From the NCBI RefSeq assembly GCF_029351045.1, contig NZ_JARKIN010000001.1:1822001-1886000 (forward strand): DNA of 64,000 bases, read 5' to 3'. This stretch comes from Streptomyces sp. WMMB303. GTDB lineage: Bacteria; Actinomycetota; Actinomycetes; Streptomycetales; Streptomycetaceae. The notes under the pieces are model-generated. The model had not been told where the DNA came from, ran no database searches, and saw only the letters and a program-made list of their open reading frames with translations. This document shows, in pieces, positions 42,990 through 52,194 of this stretch. Each line of letters starts with the position of its first letter. The stretch's first letter is position 1. A program made the translations under genes and the position numbers.

Positions 42990-43030
42990 GGGAGGGTCCG
43001 CCGACGGAGTCGGTGGGCCCTCCCCCTTTT
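42990..43030 (+). terminator. Intrinsic terminator with T-tract
   Basis: 16-bp stem, 42990-43005 with 43009-43024, containing two G-U pairs and a 3-nt loop, followed by TTTT at 43027-43030. A classic rho-independent terminator, rare in this window. Confidence 0.85.
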
Positions 43031-43085
43031 CGGAGTCGACGACGCGCAGCCGAGGGCCCGGTTGCCGCGCCGGCCGCAGCGCCGG

Positions 43086-44573
43086 CTACGGCGCCTCGGC
43101 GGATGCCGGATCGGATGCCGGGCCGGCCGCCGCGGAGGTCCGGTCGCGCACCGTGCGGGGCAGCGCGACGAGCATGAACAGCACGCACGCGCCCAGCAGT
43201 ACGGCGCCCGCCCGGAAGGCGCTGCCGTATCCGGCGGCCAGCGACGCGGGGTCGTGCCGCCCGTCGGTGCGAGCCGCGGCGACAGTGGAGAGCACCGCCA
43301 GGCCGAGCGCGCCGCCCATCGTGCGGCCGGTGCCGAACAGCCCGGAGAGCAGGCCCGCCTCGCCGGGGTCGTCGGTCGCGGTGGCGATGGTCGCCAGGGG
43401 CGTGGCGGCCAGCCCGGCGCCGAGGGCCATCAGCACTCCGGGCGCCAGGATCGTCGTCGCGTAGGCCCCGTCCGCGTCCATGGTGCTCTGCCACATATAG
43501 CCCGCTCCCGCCATGGCGGCACCCGCGACGGCCAGCAGCCGGTCTCCCGTCCGCGCCATCAGGAACGGGGCGATCTTGGAGCCGAGGACGATCGTCATCG
43601 AGTGCGGGATCAGCGCCAGGCCCGCCTGCAGTGGCGTGTAGTCCAGCACGTTCTGGGTGTAGAGGGAGAGGAAGTACCACATGGCGAACATCGCGAGGCC
43701 GTTGATGAAGATGGCGGCATTCGCGGCGGAGACGGCCCGGCTGCGGAACAGCCGCAGCGGCACCAGCGGTTCCCGGGAGCGGGCCTCGACGGCGACGAAC
43801 AGCGCGAGCAGCACCAGCCCACCGCCCAGCGGCCCCAGCGAGCCGGCCGCCGCCCAGCCCACGCTGTCCGTGCGCACGATGCCGTAGGCCACCGCGCCCA
43901 GTCCCAGGGTCACCAGCAGCGCCCCGGGCACGTCCAGGCGCCGCACCGAGTCCTCCCGGCTCTCGGTCAGCCACCAGGCCGCCGCCGCCAGTACCAGCAC
44001 GCCGACCGGGACGTTGATCAGCAGTACCCAGCGCCAGGACAGCGCATCGGTGAGCACTCCGCCCACCAGGCCGCCCGCGGCGCCGCCGCCCGCGCCGACC
44101 GCCGACCAGGTGGCGACCGCCTTGGTGCGGGCCGGGCCCTCCGGCACGGACGTGGTCAGCAGCGTGAGGGTTGCGGGTGCCAGGATCGCGGCCCCGGTGC
44201 CCTGGATGCCGCGGGCCGCCAGCAGTTGCCAGGGCTCCTGGGCCAGTCCGCCCGCCAGGCTCGCGGCGGTGAACAGCGCCAGCCCGGCCAGGAACACCCG
44301 CTTGCGGCCGAAGAGGTCGGCAGCGCGGCCGCCGAGCAGCATCAGGCCGGAGAAGGTGAGGGTGTAGGCGTTGACCACCCATTGCAGCCCGGTCTCCGAG
44401 AGGGCCAGGGTGGCCCGCATGGAGGGGAGGGCGACGTTGACGACGGAGACGTCGAGCACGACGAGGAACTGGCCCGCGCAGGCGGCCAGCACGACCGCCC
44501 ACAGGCGGGGCGCCTCGGCGGCTGCGGGGCCGGATATGGAGCGGGAGCTCGCGGGCTGTGCGGTCTGCGGCAT
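43086..44573 (-). CDS. DHA2-family (EmrB/QacA) drug:proton antiporter
   Basis: 495 aa, 14 membrane helices. FLVVLDVSVVNVALPSM is the DHA2 motif D1, GGRAADLFGRKRVFLAG the loop motif A, and the helix 5 region carries GGLVGGVLTDALSWRW. Export of antibiotics or dyes is expected. ATG 44573. Single gene, convergent with the SH3-like gene; no regulator next to it. The short Ala/Pro-rich C-terminus is unremarkable. Confidence 0.92.
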   Translation of the reverse strand: MPQTAQPASSRSISGPAAAEAPRLWAVVLAACAGQFLVVLDVSVVNVALPSMRATLALSETGLQWVVNAYTLTFSGLMLLGGRAADLFGRKRVFLAGLALFTAASLAGGLAQEPWQLLAARGIQGTGAAILAPATLTLLTTSVPEGPARTKAVATWSAVGAGGGAAGGLVGGVLTDALSWRWVLLINVPVGVLVLAAAAWWLTESREDSVRRLDVPGALLVTLGLGAVAYGIVRTDSVGWAAAGSLGPLGGGLVLLALFVAVEARSREPLVPLRLFRSRAVSAANAAIFINGLAMFAMWYFLSLYTQNVLDYTPLQAGLALIPHSMTIVLGSKIAPFLMARTGDRLLAVAGAAMAGAGYMWQSTMDADGAYATTILAPGVLMALGAGLAATPLATIATATDDPGEAGLLSGLFGTGRTMGGALGLAVLSTVAAARTDGRHDPASLAAGYGSAFRAGAVLLGACVLFMLVALPRTVRDRTSAAAGPASDPASAEAP

Positions 44574-44635
44574 GCGCGTAGTGTGACACCTGCCATGCCG
44601 CCCCTCGCGCTCGTTTTCGGGCGGAAGTCGGGCGG

Positions 44636-46036
44636 CTACTTCGGCGGCTCCGGTCCCGTCACCCGCACCGTTCCGCATCCGACCCGCTTCGCCTCGGCCG
44701 CGACGTAGTCCGGCAGCAGTTCGACCGTCGGGTCGTGCTTCCTGAGCAACGACTCCTGTCGCTGCACCAGGAAGGCCACCGGGCCGGTCTGGCAGGTGGC
44801 GACGTAGACGCTCATGTCGCCGAAGACGCTGCCGAACCCGTCGCCGCGGAACCGCGGGGTCCCGCTGTAGCCCAGCGGGATGACGAAGGACGCCAGCCGC
44901 GGGTCCTCGATCGTGGTGAGCCGGACGCCGTCCAGGTCGAAGTCCCGGCCGTACTCGCACGAGTGGGCGAGCCCCGAGGTGTCGCCGGTGGTCCGCATCG
45001 CCCGCGCGGAATCGTCCTCGCCCGTCAGCCAGGACGGCGCGGGGACACCTTTCAGCCCGCACAACCGGTCCTTCGAGTGGGCGCCCGGCCGCTGCCGCTC
45101 CACGACCCGCGCCAGCTTTCCCGGTGCCGGATAACTGCCCCGGCACTTCTTCTCCGCCAGCACTCCGTTGGCCAACTCGACCACCGCGCCGGCCATCGCG
45201 GCCCGATAGCGGCGCCGCCCGGCCGGATCGTCGTCGTCGGAGGAGCCGAGCCGGCCCGAGGAGAGCGAGACGACGGTCGGCGGGTCGTCGTGCCGCCCGC
45301 CCACGCAGGACTCGGGCAGCGCCACCCAGGCCCGTCCGGCGGAGACCATGCCCGGAAGGTCGCCGCCCAGCGGCACCATGACCGGGGAGAGGAACTCGCG
45401 CGTCCACTCGCGGGCGCCCCGGCCGTCGAACTGCGCGAGCTGCTCGATGCGGGCCGATATCTCCCACTTGAGCTCGTCGTCCTTCCACCGCTGGAGCCGG
45501 CATTCGGCGCTGTACCCGCCCGCGCGGCCGAGGCTTCGGAGCGACAGCTCCCGGGTGCGGATCTCCCCGTCCGAGAACAGCCGGTCGACCGCGTCCGACG
45601 AGAGCGCGCCCCAGCACCTGTCCCGGGAGGTGAAGGGCAGTTCCCCGGCCTGCCAGGCCAGGCCCCCCGCGGCCAGCAGCGCGCCGACGACCGCACCGAT
45701 CACGGCCGCGCCGGACCTGCCCCGCACCAGGCGCCGCAGCCGCCCCGACGGCCGCGGCCCGGGACGCGGTGCCGCGGCGGGCTCGGGAGCCGGCTCGGTG
45801 ACGGGTTCGGCGCCCGATTCCGCGGCGGATTCCGCGGCGGGCTCGGACTCGGGTTCGGACTCCGCGGCGGGCTCGGGCCCGGATTCCACGGCCGGGGCGG
45901 CGTCCGGCTCAGGATCCTGCTGCGGGGCGGGCCGCTCGGCATCGGCGGCCGGCTCCGGACCGGACCGGGCATCCCGCGCGGAGCCCTGCTTCTCCTCGGA
46001 CATCTGGTCCCTCTCCCTGTGCTGTTCGCCGCTCAT
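44636..46036 (-). CDS. Membrane-anchored protein of unknown function, paralog B
   Basis: 466 aa from ATG 46036 (ATG 46003, with AGGGAGAGGG, would give 455). Acidic first 90 residues full of Glu-Pro-Ala repeats (PESEPAAES type) encoded by short GC-rich repeats, a membrane helix (AVIGAVVGALLAAGGLAW), then an extracellular part with conserved cysteines: RDRCWGALS, ALPESC, RLCGL, HSCEYG, VATCQ and VGCG. The upstream gene has the same plan and the starts overlap in ATGA (46033-46036), so they are a coupled tandem duplication. No known family. Confidence 0.75.
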   Translation of the reverse strand: MSGEQHRERDQMSEEKQGSARDARSGPEPAADAERPAPQQDPEPDAAPAVESGPEPAAESEPESEPAAESAAESGAEPVTEPAPEPAAAPRPGPRPSGRLRRLVRGRSGAAVIGAVVGALLAAGGLAWQAGELPFTSRDRCWGALSSDAVDRLFSDGEIRTRELSLRSLGRAGGYSAECRLQRWKDDELKWEISARIEQLAQFDGRGAREWTREFLSPVMVPLGGDLPGMVSAGRAWVALPESCVGGRHDDPPTVVSLSSGRLGSSDDDDPAGRRRYRAAMAGAVVELANGVLAEKKCRGSYPAPGKLARVVERQRPGAHSKDRLCGLKGVPAPSWLTGEDDSARAMRTTGDTSGLAHSCEYGRDFDLDGVRLTTIEDPRLASFVIPLGYSGTPRFRGDGFGSVFGDMSVYVATCQTGPVAFLVQRQESLLRKHDPTVELLPDYVAAEAKRVGCGTVRVTGPEPPK

Positions 46037-47133
46037 GACCGGGGTGCCACCGCGGGGCAGCCGAGGCGGTCGGCGACGGAGTTGGCGGCGGCCGCGAACA
46101 CCCGGCGCGGATCGGGATCGGCCTGCGCCGCCAGGAAGGCGTCCAACTGCAGGAAGAAGACGGTGGGCCGACCGGCGCAGGTCGCGGTCAGCACCCCGTG
46201 CTCCTCGCCGACCTCGCCCGTGCCGCGCCAGCCCTCGCCCGGGGGCCCGTCGCCCGCCAGACCGGTGAACAGGGCCGTGAGCCGGGGCCGGGAGACCGCC
46301 GCGAACAGCGCCGCCCGGACGGGGTTGCGCACGTCCGCCGTGTCGAGCACCGAGCAGGTCTGCAGATCGTCGCGGACGGCACCGACTCCGGCGTCGTAGT
46401 GGTCGTCCTTGTCCAGGTCGAAGCGGAGTCCGGGAATCCGGCACAGCTCGGCGCCCTGCGCGGTGAGGCTGTCGTCGGCGTCGGCCCGGGCGAGCGGCGA
46501 GACGGCCTCGAACGGCTCCTCCGGCGCGCAGCCCGACGCGTGGGCCGCCGTGCCGGCCAGCGACAGCAGCAGGTCGGCGACCTCCTCCTCGGTTCCCATG
46601 GACGCGGCCAACGGGGAGGTCCGGGCCCCCTCGACGGTCACCGCGGTGGGCAGCCCGTCCGCGCTGTCGCACTTCTCGGGGAGGACGAAGACGGCGCGGG
46701 CCCTGCCGACCAGGCCGGGCAGGCCGTCCGGCAGCGGCGCCGAGTCCGCGTCCAGGTAGGTCCGCAGCCAGTCGCGCCGCTCCTTCGAGCCGCGCGGCAC
46801 CGTCGCGACCTCGGCCTCGATCCGCTCGTCGTACCCGCTGCCGCTGGTGTCCCGGAGGGTCACGGAACAGGTGGCGCGCCGCCCCTTCCGAGGCGGCGCC
46901 GACTGCTCGCCGCTGCGCTCCTCGTCCTCCGGCAGCTCGTCCAGGACATGGGGGACCCGGTCGCCCTCGCGCACCTCCCAGGCGCCCCAGCAGTAGCTCT
47001 GCCGGTCGAAGGGCCAGGTCTCGGTGGCCCGGGTCCCCAGACCGGCGCCCGCCAGTACGGCGATCCCGAGCAGGACCGCCAGGCCCCTTCGGCGACGCGC
47101 GGCGGATCCCGCGGACTTGTCGCTTCCTGTCAT
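46033..47133 (-). CDS. Membrane-anchored protein of unknown function, paralog A
   Basis: 366 aa. Basic start, one helix (GLAVLLGIAVLAGAGLGT), then SYCWGAWEV, FVLPEKC, AELCRIPGLRFDLDK, LQTCSVL, VLTATCAGRP and DRLGCP, cysteines at the same positions as in the downstream paralog, so disulfides outside the cell are likely. It lacks the acidic repeat region. ATG 47133 with CAGGGGGAG upstream. Divergent from the methyltransferase gene. Confidence 0.75.
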   Translation of the reverse strand: MTGSDKSAGSAARRRRGLAVLLGIAVLAGAGLGTRATETWPFDRQSYCWGAWEVREGDRVPHVLDELPEDEERSGEQSAPPRKGRRATCSVTLRDTSGSGYDERIEAEVATVPRGSKERRDWLRTYLDADSAPLPDGLPGLVGRARAVFVLPEKCDSADGLPTAVTVEGARTSPLAASMGTEEEVADLLLSLAGTAAHASGCAPEEPFEAVSPLARADADDSLTAQGAELCRIPGLRFDLDKDDHYDAGVGAVRDDLQTCSVLDTADVRNPVRAALFAAVSRPRLTALFTGLAGDGPPGEGWRGTGEVGEEHGVLTATCAGRPTVFFLQLDAFLAAQADPDPRRVFAAAANSVADRLGCPAVAPRS

Positions 47134-47401
47134 TCCACTCCCCCTGAGCCCCCTGTGCCCCCCTGTGTGCCGGGACCGGCATCGCCGCACTCCCGGATCG
47201 ACAGTCCGTCGAGGCTACCTGTCGCCCGGAGGGGTGGCGGCGGTAGGGCAGCATGGCACCGAACGCGCACGCCGGGCGTGCGCCCTCGCCGCGCGCGGGC
47301 GCACCGCGACCGTGCGCGAGCGAGCACAGCGGCCGCGAGTGAGCACATCGGCGGCCTCGGACAAGAGCAGACGACAGCGGACAACAGCAGAGGAACGCGT
47401 G

Positions 47402-48037
47402 ATGAACCCTCAGGTACCCGAGGCCGGCACCCTGGCCGCGTTCGAGGCGGCGAAGGGGTTCATGCCGCTGGACGAAGGACTCGCGCTCTACGCGGCCGCG
47501 GCCGAGGCGGGCGCCCTCGGGCTGCCGCTGCTGGAGGTCGGCACGTACTGCGGCCGCTCGACCCTGCTGCTGGCCGACGCCGCACGGCAGGCAGGCGTGA
47601 CAGCGGTCACCGTCGACCACCACCGCGGCAGTGAGGAGCAGCAGCCGGGGTGGGAGTACCACGATCCGGAGGTCGTCGATCCGGTCGTCGGCCGGATGGA
47701 CACACTGCCCGCCTTCCGCCGCACGCTGCACGCGGCAGGACTGGAGGAGCACGTCGTCGCGCTCGTGGGCCGCTCGCCCCGGGCCGCCGCGCTGTGGGGC
47801 ACGCCGCTCGGGCTCGTCTTCGTCGACGGCGGTCACACCGAGGAGCACGCCACCGCGGACTACGAGGGCTGGACGCCGCATCTGGCACCGGGCGGACTGC
47901 TGGTCATCCACGACGTCTTCCCCGACCCGGCCGACGGCGGCCAGGCCCCGCACCACCTCCACGAACGAGCCCTGGCCTCGGGCGACTACACCCCCGGCCC
48001 CGCCACCGGGTCGCTCCGCGTCCTGCGGCGGAGGTGA
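47402..48037 (+). CDS. Class I SAM-dependent methyltransferase
   Basis: 211 aa. LPLLEVGTYCGRSTLLLADA is the SAM-binding glycine loop; VTVDHHRGSEEQQPGWEYHD, LVFVDGGHTEEHATADYEGW and GLLVIHDVFPDPADGG follow as in the CmcI/O-methyltransferase-like group (Methyltransf_24). Substrate unknown. ATG 47402; the start of the amidase gene is 65 bp after its stop. Confidence 0.85.
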   Translation: MNPQVPEAGTLAAFEAAKGFMPLDEGLALYAAAAEAGALGLPLLEVGTYCGRSTLLLADAARQAGVTAVTVDHHRGSEEQQPGWEYHDPEVVDPVVGRMDTLPAFRRTLHAAGLEEHVVALVGRSPRAAALWGTPLGLVFVDGGHTEEHATADYEGWTPHLAPGGLLVIHDVFPDPADGGQAPHHLHERALASGDYTPGPATGSLRVLRRR

Positions 48038-48102
48038 GGAGGCGGGACCGGCCTCGAAGAACGCGGAGGACAGGCTCTACCATCTACGCCTGTGTCGAAT
48101 GG

Positions 48103-49038
48103 ATGCGCTTCGTGAGGCGGCGGTCAGCCCGGCGGACGACGGCCCTGCTGATCGCGGGGGCCGTGTGCGCAGGGGCGGCCGGGTGCGGGATGTCCGGCGG
48201 CCATGGCGGCGGCTCGGGCAGCAGCGGCAAGCCTTCCCGCTCCCCGTCGGCCGGGAAGAGCTCCGGCAAGGAGACCGGCGAAACCGGCGGGAGCGGCAGC
48301 AAGCACGGTGGTGCGGACAGCCGCGACGAGGACGGCGGACAACACTCCGGACCGCACGGCGGCAAGACCCCGCTGCGCGGCAAGGTGATCGTCGTCGACC
48401 CCGGCCACAACCCTCACAATCGCGACCAGCCAGGCAAGATTTCCCGGTCCGTCGACATCGGCACGGGAAAGAAGGAATGCGACACCACGGGCACCGCGAC
48501 CAATTCCGGTTACAGCGAGGCCGAGTTCACTCTCGCTCTCGCGCACCGCGTCCGCACAGAGCTGCGGAAACGGGGAGCGACCGTGAAGTTCACCCATGAC
48601 GGCGAGGAGCCGTACGGTCCGTGCGTCGACGAGCGCGCGGAAAAGGGGAACCGGGCGCACGCGGACGCCGCCGTTTCCCTCCATGCGGACGGCGCCCCCA
48701 GCGGCAGCCGCGGTTTCCATGTGATTCTTCCCGCATCCGTGCACCGGGGGGGCGCCGACACCCGGGCCATCGCGGGCCCCTCGCGGCGGCTCGGCACCGA
48801 CCTGCGCGACGCCTTCCGGGAGGCCACCGGCGAACGCCCCGCCAACTACCTCGGGAATGGCGAAGGACTGGACACCCGGGGCGATCTGGGCGGTCTCAAC
48901 CTCAGCACTGTTCCCAAAGTCTTCCTCGAATGCGGCAACATGCGGGACCCGGCCGACGCCGCACTCCTCACCTCCGGGAAGTGGCGGGAAAAGGCGGCCC
49001 GGGGGATCGCGGACGGAATCTCCGCTTTCCTCACCTGA
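48103..49038 (+). CDS. N-acetylmuramoyl-L-alanine amidase lipoprotein
   Basis: 311 aa. Lipobox AGAAGC with C28, then a Ser/Gly-rich linker, then an Amidase_3 domain: VIVVDPGHN, the Zn-ligand glutamate in SEAEFTLALAHRV, VSLHADGAPSGSRGFHV and catalytic FLECGNMRDPADA. It cuts the amide between peptide and glycan of peptidoglycan, anchored outside the membrane. ATG 48103. A long linker separates it from the membrane, letting it reach the wall. Confidence 0.9.
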   Translation: MRFVRRRSARRTTALLIAGAVCAGAAGCGMSGGHGGGSGSSGKPSRSPSAGKSSGKETGETGGSGSKHGGADSRDEDGGQHSGPHGGKTPLRGKVIVVDPGHNPHNRDQPGKISRSVDIGTGKKECDTTGTATNSGYSEAEFTLALAHRVRTELRKRGATVKFTHDGEEPYGPCVDERAEKGNRAHADAAVSLHADGAPSGSRGFHVILPASVHRGGADTRAIAGPSRRLGTDLRDAFREATGERPANYLGNGEGLDTRGDLGGLNLSTVPKVFLECGNMRDPADAALLTSGKWREKAARGIADGISAFLT

Positions 49039-49160
49039 AGGGTGAGGGAAACGTGGAACCGACAGGCGAACCCCCGGGGTCTACCCGTAGTGTCGTCCGT
49101 ACGATGGGGTGCTCACCCCCGGCGAACCTCAACCATGACAAGATCGACTAAGGACCCCAC

Positions 49161-50033
49161 GTGAACATCCGCTCGCTCACCCGAGGCGACGGCGCGGTGA
49201 TAGGAGCAGCGGTGCTGCTGTTCATCGCTTCGTTCCTCGACTTCTTCTCCGCAGACTGCGATGGCTCGTCCTGCCCCGAGTTGCCCAACGCCTGGGACAC
49301 GGACATCCTCCAGCTCACCCTCCCGTCGATCTTCCTGGCGGGGCTCATCGGCACCGGTCTGCTGGTCGGTGGTCGTTTCCTGCCGGAGGGCCGCAAGTTC
49401 GGTGCGGTCTCGCTCCCGCAGGCGGGTGTGACGCTGCTGCTGGTCGCGCTGTGGTCCTCAGTCTGGAAGATGGCTGTCGCACCGGACCAGGCCGACATGG
49501 GGGCCGGCGCCATTCTGGCGCTGATCTCGCTGCTGATCGGCGCGGTGATCGCGATGATCACGCCGGTCGTCCCGGCGCTGGCGGCCCCGCTGCTGCCCGC
49601 GAACACCGGCGGCCCCGCGCCGTACGGCCAGCAGTACCCGCAGCAGGGTGGCGGCTACGGCTACCCGGGCGGCCAGCCGGGCCCCTACGGGCAGCAGCCC
49701 GGTCAGGGCCAGCCGCCCTACGGGCAGCACCCGGGTCAGCCGCAGGACGTCCAGCCGGGCCACCAGCCCGGGCAGCCGGGCCCCGGCCAGTCCCCCGGCG
49801 GCCAGCAGGGCGCCGCAGCAGGCGCCCCGGACCCGAACTTCCAGCCGTTCTGGTTCGCCGTCCCGATGGCGCGCCCGCTCTTCCCGGAGGACGGTTCACC
49901 GCAGCCGATCGCCGAACTGGCGCCGGGCACCTGGTACCTCGCGGTGGAGCAGCGCGGTCAGGCGCTGATCGCGCAGACGCAGGACGGCCGGCGTGGCGTC
50001 CTGCAGGACACCTCCAACATCCAGCGCGGCTGA
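49161..50033 (+). CDS. Membrane protein with Gly/Pro/Gln/Tyr-rich linker
   Basis: 290 aa. Four helices in the first 140 residues (GAAVLLFIASFLDFF, SIFLAGLIGTGLLVGG, AGVTLLLVALWSSVW, ILALISLLIGAVIAMITP), then a YGQQ/PGQ-type repeat linker (about 155-210) and a C-terminal domain FWFAVPMARPLFPED, AELAPGTWYLAVEQRG resembling DUF5336-type or mycobacterial repeats. GTG 49161 follows AAGGA. Related proteins are common in actinobacteria; function unknown. Confidence 0.75.
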   Translation: MNIRSLTRGDGAVIGAAVLLFIASFLDFFSADCDGSSCPELPNAWDTDILQLTLPSIFLAGLIGTGLLVGGRFLPEGRKFGAVSLPQAGVTLLLVALWSSVWKMAVAPDQADMGAGAILALISLLIGAVIAMITPVVPALAAPLLPANTGGPAPYGQQYPQQGGGYGYPGGQPGPYGQQPGQGQPPYGQHPGQPQDVQPGHQPGQPGPGQSPGGQQGAAAGAPDPNFQPFWFAVPMARPLFPEDGSPQPIAELAPGTWYLAVEQRGQALIAQTQDGRRGVLQDTSNIQRG

Positions 50034-50059
50034 GCCCTCCGGCTCCGCCGTGCGCCGGT

Positions 50060-50087
50060 GGCCCCTCGCCCTTCCGGGCGGGGGGCC
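50060..50087 (+). terminator. Hairpin terminator
   Basis: 12-bp stem with one T-G wobble, 50060-50071 with 50076-50087, loop TTCC. About 26 bp after the stop of the previous gene. Confidence 0.8.
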
Positions 50088-50274
50088 GCTGCCGTACGCT
50101 GCCGCAGCAGCGGGCTGACAGCCTGTCAGCTGAGCGCCGTCGGCAGGGGAGGCGGCCCCGATCCCCAGCGGGTGACGGCGGCGGATCCGGTGACGCTGCG
50201 GGTGCCGGCCGAGTTGAACGGCTGGCCCCGCGCGGTGGCGCGAGGCGATGCAGCGTGCTGCCCGGCCGGACGCT

Positions 50275-51222
50275 TCAGCCCTGGACGAAGTCGAGTGCCG
50301 CGTCCACGACCCGGGGGGCGCCGAGGACGGCGCGGTGGCCGAGCCCGCGGGTGACGACGAGCTCGGCCCGCGGGCCGTGGGCGGCCAGCAGCCGGTGCGC
50401 CTGCCGGAGCGGGACCATCCGGTCGTTCTCGTCGTTGATCAGCAGCATCGGGGTGTCGATCTGGGCGGGCCAGTGCGCCCCGTCGAAGCGCGCCCAGGGA
50501 TCGGGCACGTGCGGGAACAGGTCCGTCTCGATCCGCCGGCGCAGTGCCGTCCACAACTGCGGGCGCAGACCGAGCAGTTCGGTGAACCGGTCGGCCAGGA
50601 ATCCGAACTCGCCCACTCCGGCCACCGCGACCAGCCGTCGGGCCGTGATGTCCCCGCGCAGCGCCAGCAGGGCGCAGGTGACGCCGAACGAGTGTGCGAG
50701 CACCGCGTCGAAGGTGCCGTACCGCTCCTGGAGCCGGGCGGCGATCTCGACGTTCCGCAGAATCGTCGTCGTCCGTCCGCCCGAGTCGCCGTGGCCGGGC
50801 GCGTCGAACGAGACCGGGGTGAGACCCAGGGACCGCAGGCGCGGCACGTGGGCCGCGAAGCGGGAGGCCCGGGACTGCCAGCCGTGCAGCAGCAGCACCG
50901 GGCGGCTCCCCTCGCCCCACCGGTAGGTGACCACCCGCTCCCCGTCCACCTGCAACTCCTCGGCCACCGCCTGCGCGTGCACGGCGCTCTCGCCCGGCAG
51001 CACCCGCGCCCTGCCCAGCGGGGAGCGGAAGAGTGCGAAGGCCGCTCTGCCGGCGAGCGCGGGCGACAGCACGGCGGTGGCGTTGAGCGCCGCTCCGGTC
51101 GCGGCTTCCCGGCTCGTCCGTCCCCGGACCCCGGGGCCGGACGCCGGACCACCGTCCGGTGCGGTGTGCGTTCCGTGTGCCGGTGCCGCCGCTGTCGATC
51201 CGTCCTGCTCCTGTGCGCGCAT
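50275..51222 (-). CDS. Alpha/beta hydrolase
   Basis: 315 aa. PVLLLHGWQSRASRFAAHVP (oxyanion region), FDAPGHGDSGG, nucleophile in VLAHSFGVTCALLAL, acid in INDENDRMVP and histidine in RGLGHRAVLG. Some 60 low-complexity residues precede the fold. ATG 51222 with CAGGGGG. Substrate unknown; the divergent TetR gene is the obvious regulator. Confidence 0.88.
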   Translation of the reverse strand: MRAQEQDGSTAAAPAHGTHTAPDGGPASGPGVRGRTSREAATGAALNATAVLSPALAGRAAFALFRSPLGRARVLPGESAVHAQAVAEELQVDGERVVTYRWGEGSRPVLLLHGWQSRASRFAAHVPRLRSLGLTPVSFDAPGHGDSGGRTTTILRNVEIAARLQERYGTFDAVLAHSFGVTCALLALRGDITARRLVAVAGVGEFGFLADRFTELLGLRPQLWTALRRRIETDLFPHVPDPWARFDGAHWPAQIDTPMLLINDENDRMVPLRQAHRLLAAHGPRAELVVTRGLGHRAVLGAPRVVDAALDFVQG

Positions 51223-51317
51223 GTCCACAGCCCCCTGAGCATCGTGGCTCCGCGGCCCGTCACCGGACGGAGGTCGCGGATACCGCCGAGAAACTCTACG
51301 TACGATCGTGCAGTTAG

Positions 51318-51350
51318 TGTGCCACAGCCTGGCACAGTGACCGAACGGTC
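51318..51350. promoter_or_regulatory. Operator pair between the hydrolase and TetR genes
   Basis: TGTGCCA-CAGCC-TGGCACA at 51318-51336 and GACCG-AA-CGGTC at 51339-51350 lie in the 227-bp divergent spacer, 96 bp from the hydrolase start and 100 bp from the TetR start. Either could bind the adjacent TetR regulator. Confidence 0.65.
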
Positions 51351-51449
51351 GTCCACCGAGTAGGGTGCTGTACCGGCAGGGAACGGCAGGGGAACGGCCT
51401 GGACAGCGCTGCGGCGTACCTGCGCAGCGCGGACGGAGGGCGGAGGAGC

Positions 51450-52112
51450 GTGGCGGCGACACGGCTCGACGGACGCGTCGAACGCGGCAACCAGACCCGG
51501 CGGCTGATCCTGGACCGCGCCGCGCGGATCGCCTCCGTGGAGGGGCTGGAGGGGCTCTCGCTGGGGCGGCTGGCGAAGGAGCTGGAGCTGAGCAAGAGCG
51601 GGGTCTTCACCCTGTTCGGCTCCAAGGAGGAACTCCAGCTCGCGACCGTGGAGGCCGCACGCACCATCTACACCGAGCACGTCGTACGGCCCGCGCTGGA
51701 GGCCCCGGCCGGGCTCGCCAGGATCGTCCGGCTGTGCGACCGCTGGCTCGCCTACTCCGAGGAGCGGGTGTTCCCCGGCGGCTGCTTCTTCTTCTCCGTC
51801 GCCGCCGAGTTCGACGCGCGCCGGGGCCGGGTCCACGACAGCATCGTGCAGGCCCGCACCGCTTGGGCCGCGTTCGTCACCCGCACCCTGGAAGAGGCCC
51901 TGCACCGTGGCGAGCTGACCCCGGACACAGATATTCCGCAGCTCGCCTTCGAGGTCATGGCGCTGCTGGAGGCCGCCAACGCCGACTCGCTGCTGCACGA
52001 CGAGGAGCAGCCCGCCGGTGTCGGTCCCTACCGCCGGGCGCGCCGGGCCATCCTCGGCCGGCTCACGGGTGCCGCCGCCGACCCGTCGGCACTACCGGCC
52101 GCGGCCGACTGA
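51450..52112 (+). CDS. TetR-family transcriptional regulator
   Basis: 220 aa. N-terminal HTH: LSLGRLAKELELSKSGVFTLF with GSKEELQLATV; the C-terminal domain has CFFFSVAAEFDARRGRVHD, seen in the TetR_C_11/YcdC-like group that often guards alpha/beta hydrolases. GTG 51450 sits close to GGAGGAG. Likely represses itself and the divergent hydrolase. Confidence 0.87.
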   Translation: MAATRLDGRVERGNQTRRLILDRAARIASVEGLEGLSLGRLAKELELSKSGVFTLFGSKEELQLATVEAARTIYTEHVVRPALEAPAGLARIVRLCDRWLAYSEERVFPGGCFFFSVAAEFDARRGRVHDSIVQARTAWAAFVTRTLEEALHRGELTPDTDIPQLAFEVMALLEAANADSLLHDEEQPAGVGPYRRARRAILGRLTGAAADPSALPAAAD

Positions 52113-52194
52113 GAACCGCGGCCGTCCGAACGGCGACCTTCGGCCGGAGCGGCCGCCGGGCGCACCCGTCGGGCCGGGCCGCGGCCCGACGCGA

